NCBI GenBank assembly: GCA_937858715.1
Contig: CALLZY010000171.1
Coordinates: 1 to 33,502, forward strand
Reading direction: 5' to 3'
Length of the DNA: 33,502 nucleotides
From: an uncultured Chitinophagaceae bacterium
GTDB lineage: Bacteria; Bacteroidota; Bacteroidia; Chitinophagales; Chitinophagaceae
Position numbers and translations under genes: made by a program. Position 1 is the stretch's first letter. Each line of letters starts with the position of its first letter. Under the pieces are notes generated by a model. The model saw nothing but the letters and a program-made list of their open reading frames with translations. It ran no database searches and was not told where the DNA came from. Below, piece after piece: positions 33,501 through 33,502 of this stretch.

Positions 33501-33502
33501 CA
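27598..33502 (+). CDS. Giant RHS protein with Ig-like repeats and DUF6443 domain, 3' end outside the window
   Basis: At least 1,968 codons, open to the window end. A signal peptide (YTVGVLFLLLSFACGNELSA-Q) is followed by four imperfect Ig-like modules with (S/Q)YQW(Q/E) at about residues 190, 290, 637 and 742. A DUF6443-type segment follows at about 815-970 (YLDGLSRPVQVVGKG, then ALMPYPTTENSGKF). From about 1,270 come YD-type RHS repeats, FDYEYDNAGRLMKSTF and others, ending with DYFIRDNLGNVRATI and DHYYSYGLKIASIS, the usual RHS core signature before the variable C-terminal toxin domain. That domain and any immunity gene lie beyond 33502. Probably secreted; start could also be the ATG at 27613. 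Confidence 0.9.
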   Translation, partial: MKSSNMQFRKYTVGVLFLLLSFACGNELSAQTYATSGEITKANYITSSVIQSSIERRESNDSKSSGDLDGQGGTTYSIDGPVSVDRVSKQGYTVVPRAPLGFWWYVSCGTVMEYYDDMIVILFSNTTCNTSTIKLFNASNVLQATLTVTIVGDPNPLSAGQILTGSQSVKLDSIPGTLFATSAQGGSCSNSYQYQWQYSYNDTLYWNIEDAVSDSLPFEGGIDRNTYFRRKVVCGMDSMYTASVAVFLIPPFHAGTITTPSQVIPVNSVPPVVNATPASNGDCFAYSYQWQQSADGLSFSNISGAASQNLSYPVPVTGNIFLRRQSTCNTETKSTNTVLFRVQNSITPPSPVKSSIDSLLEGAGINIATLFNIYNDSVANNRPAPNPSMDSLEAAAINGRLLFQIDNGISGLDATFMDSLLNYTPADNIQGRIIADSNGTAAADTTPVFIPFIDDNTIQLYRSTGNYAALDSIVSDIPEVSAQEASYPLEVSLYSSVPEAQRTYIPQINTLGMKQSIVIDGTSIVERNQVQHYTASFYFAPGSAGGIQWVVKGGTIVSQNTNPSSGQVFADVRWESSADLPYIGLFDIGSNQYRIFPVFFYTLKCRIYPALQTMSYGQSPARLMSTTCNVPPGSSIQYQWQILDVYANTNWSDISGATNNVYQPSPLNRPWLMYRRLTRVYDSYGNLLSINVSSASSVKLFEITNNTYQVASYNVEYNTSPSITMYPAYGGMLVPPGGTYSYQWEVSVNDGPWQPIGTTMSFPGYPIRDKKVAIRRTVTISGVPSEVYSLPQQFWKTEAPVFYFTYYYKSADFENRNYIRENVVLTRGIDRWEDADLLASDKKMQTTTYLDGLSRPVQVVGKGTHYDENTNQWYDMVQSITYEAGGRVDKALMPYPTTENSGKFKTNVATAQSAYYQSKFGENNAYSKVEYDNSPQNRVKKAFAPGDSWVGNNVSVSGDVEVFFPLVDKVRKWEVGYTAGAIPVSVRTYTNELNLIKTWGKDEKNKKVLSYTDLNGNLVLKKVQLADGDSLTNEHQGWLCTYYVYDDYNQLRFIITPKAVKEAENNNWVLTQDMANELCYWYDYDDLGRAVAKKSPGKNAEYFVYDRKNRPVFTQDAGVALSEPGNPILATLYDDLNRPVMTGLLYGRTITEWQTFSNADPTTITTVSTAYGGTIKIQGSPLTVSEINNPAVFKQLSFNYYDNYTYTGAKTFNAAHTNNLAYKNASSTGNVESNSLTKRYTGMMTGVKTRVMDGNSSSPVFLLSSVFYDEEGRGIQSQTDNIKGGVEITSSQYHFDGRLLSSIQTHNGNGTPFTNFSILNKYKFDKIGRVVAVGKKINNASRNYVASVNVPTTQEDDDAGYKMTVAIKYNELNRVVKKTLSPNYNNNQGIETLDYTYNLRGWLTGINKDYALGEYNSDQWQHFFGMYLGYDNRDGKFAAPQYNGSLTGVQWKSQGDNTPRKFDYEYDNAGRLMKSTFNQRGNNTEGWNRTKVDFSTKDITYDENGNLLTMTQMGIVAGGATPVIVDNLSYQYLAKSNKLRSVTDNAGSSANGKLGDFKDGTNTSTDDYSYDANGRLVMDNNKSITGIVYNYLDKPERIWINQPNKSGNIRYIYSAGGSKIQKITTENPSASNGNQQRITTTTYIGAYVYEQVTVAGTAQPEALQMIQHGEGRIRIITPYNNPADPANIISGGIDLPGGKQGVFDYFIRDNLGNVRATITEEVNKAAGVCTMEDANPSVKQSEEATFGNPGTNNEVNSTRITKPSAWNANTSAKVSKLQASGGVVKIGPNAFLKVMAGDKIRAKTDYYYQTDPGTGGNTLAQINGLVTGLAAALAGGRTAAVTHGNEAAISSNLNINPDVADMFNNPPPGSSPNANAPRAYLNYIFFDEQFNFVKEVSGFKRVSQSGDGAPVIVTDEVKAVKNGYVYVYLSNESNEPVYFDNFSVSHERGRLVAEDHYYSYGLKIASIS

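Noticed and set aside
1-33502. CRISPR array or insertion sequence
   Set aside because: No evenly spaced direct repeats and no transposase frame or terminal inverted repeats were seen.

Overview
The window looks like a chromosomal piece of a Bacteroidota bacterium, probably of the Chitinophagaceae/Sphingobacteriales type. The evidence is a textbook Bacteroidota promoter (TTG-N19-TAnnTTTG at 21890-21919), signal peptides ending in AQ, few Shine-Dalgarno sites, and an RHS/YD-repeat locus of the DUF6443 type. The genus is inference.

Region 1 (1-1842). The window opens inside a tRNA-Leu(GAG), followed by a terminator and a tyrosine recombinase pointing away from the tRNA. This is the usual left end of an element integrated at a tRNA 3' end. 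A strong terminator (1548-1573) separates the integrase from a convergent operon.

Region 2 (1603-20295, all on the minus strand) is one tightly packed block of about 22 genes, with many stop/start overlaps (ATGA, TAATG). Transcription begins near 20325, at a TAnnTTTG box. In order of transcription it encodes: an unknown protein; a small HTH; a small membrane protein; an LEA14-like protein; a transglutaminase-like protein; a membrane protein; four small beta-rich proteins (candidate shell or capsid proteins, with a partial terminator after the first); a coiled-coil protein; an annexin-repeat membrane protein; a membrane-anchored peptidoglycan-binding protein; an L,D-transpeptidase-fold protein; a 24-residue membrane peptide; holin- and spanin-like membrane proteins; a protein with a phage-type C-terminus; a 1,837-residue JAMM/RadC - N6-methylase - Strawberry-notch helicase fusion; a RadA/RecA-fold ATPase; and an excisionase-like HTH. 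I found no terminase, portal, tail, relaxase or type IV secretion gene. The combination of integrase, repressor, lysis-like genes, many single-span membrane proteins and small beta-rich proteins is best explained, as inference, by an integrated tailless, possibly membrane-containing virus or a derived particle-forming element of an unfamiliar type. The most striking signal is a short motif, G-(L/I/F/M/Y)-(E/D)-G, often doubled. It recurs in otherwise unrelated proteins of this block, including the replication enzymes, and suggests a shared processing site or assembly tag.

Region 3 (20335-21919) is the control region: an XRE-ImmA type regulator whose zinc motif is YELGH instead of HEXXH, a second small HTH paralogous to the one in the late operon, a terminator, and a roughly 230-base operator/promoter region with inverted repeats.

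Region 4 (21920-33502, plus strand) is a non-coding stretch ending in a plus-strand terminator hairpin, then a three-gene exported RHS cassette: a coiled-coil/beta-barrel outer-membrane protein, a 1,231-residue YD-shell protein with an embedded hydrophobic segment, and a giant Ig-like/DUF6443/RHS protein that runs off the window before its variable C-terminal domain. No second copy of the tRNA end is visible, so the right border of the element, and whether the RHS cassette belongs to it, are open.
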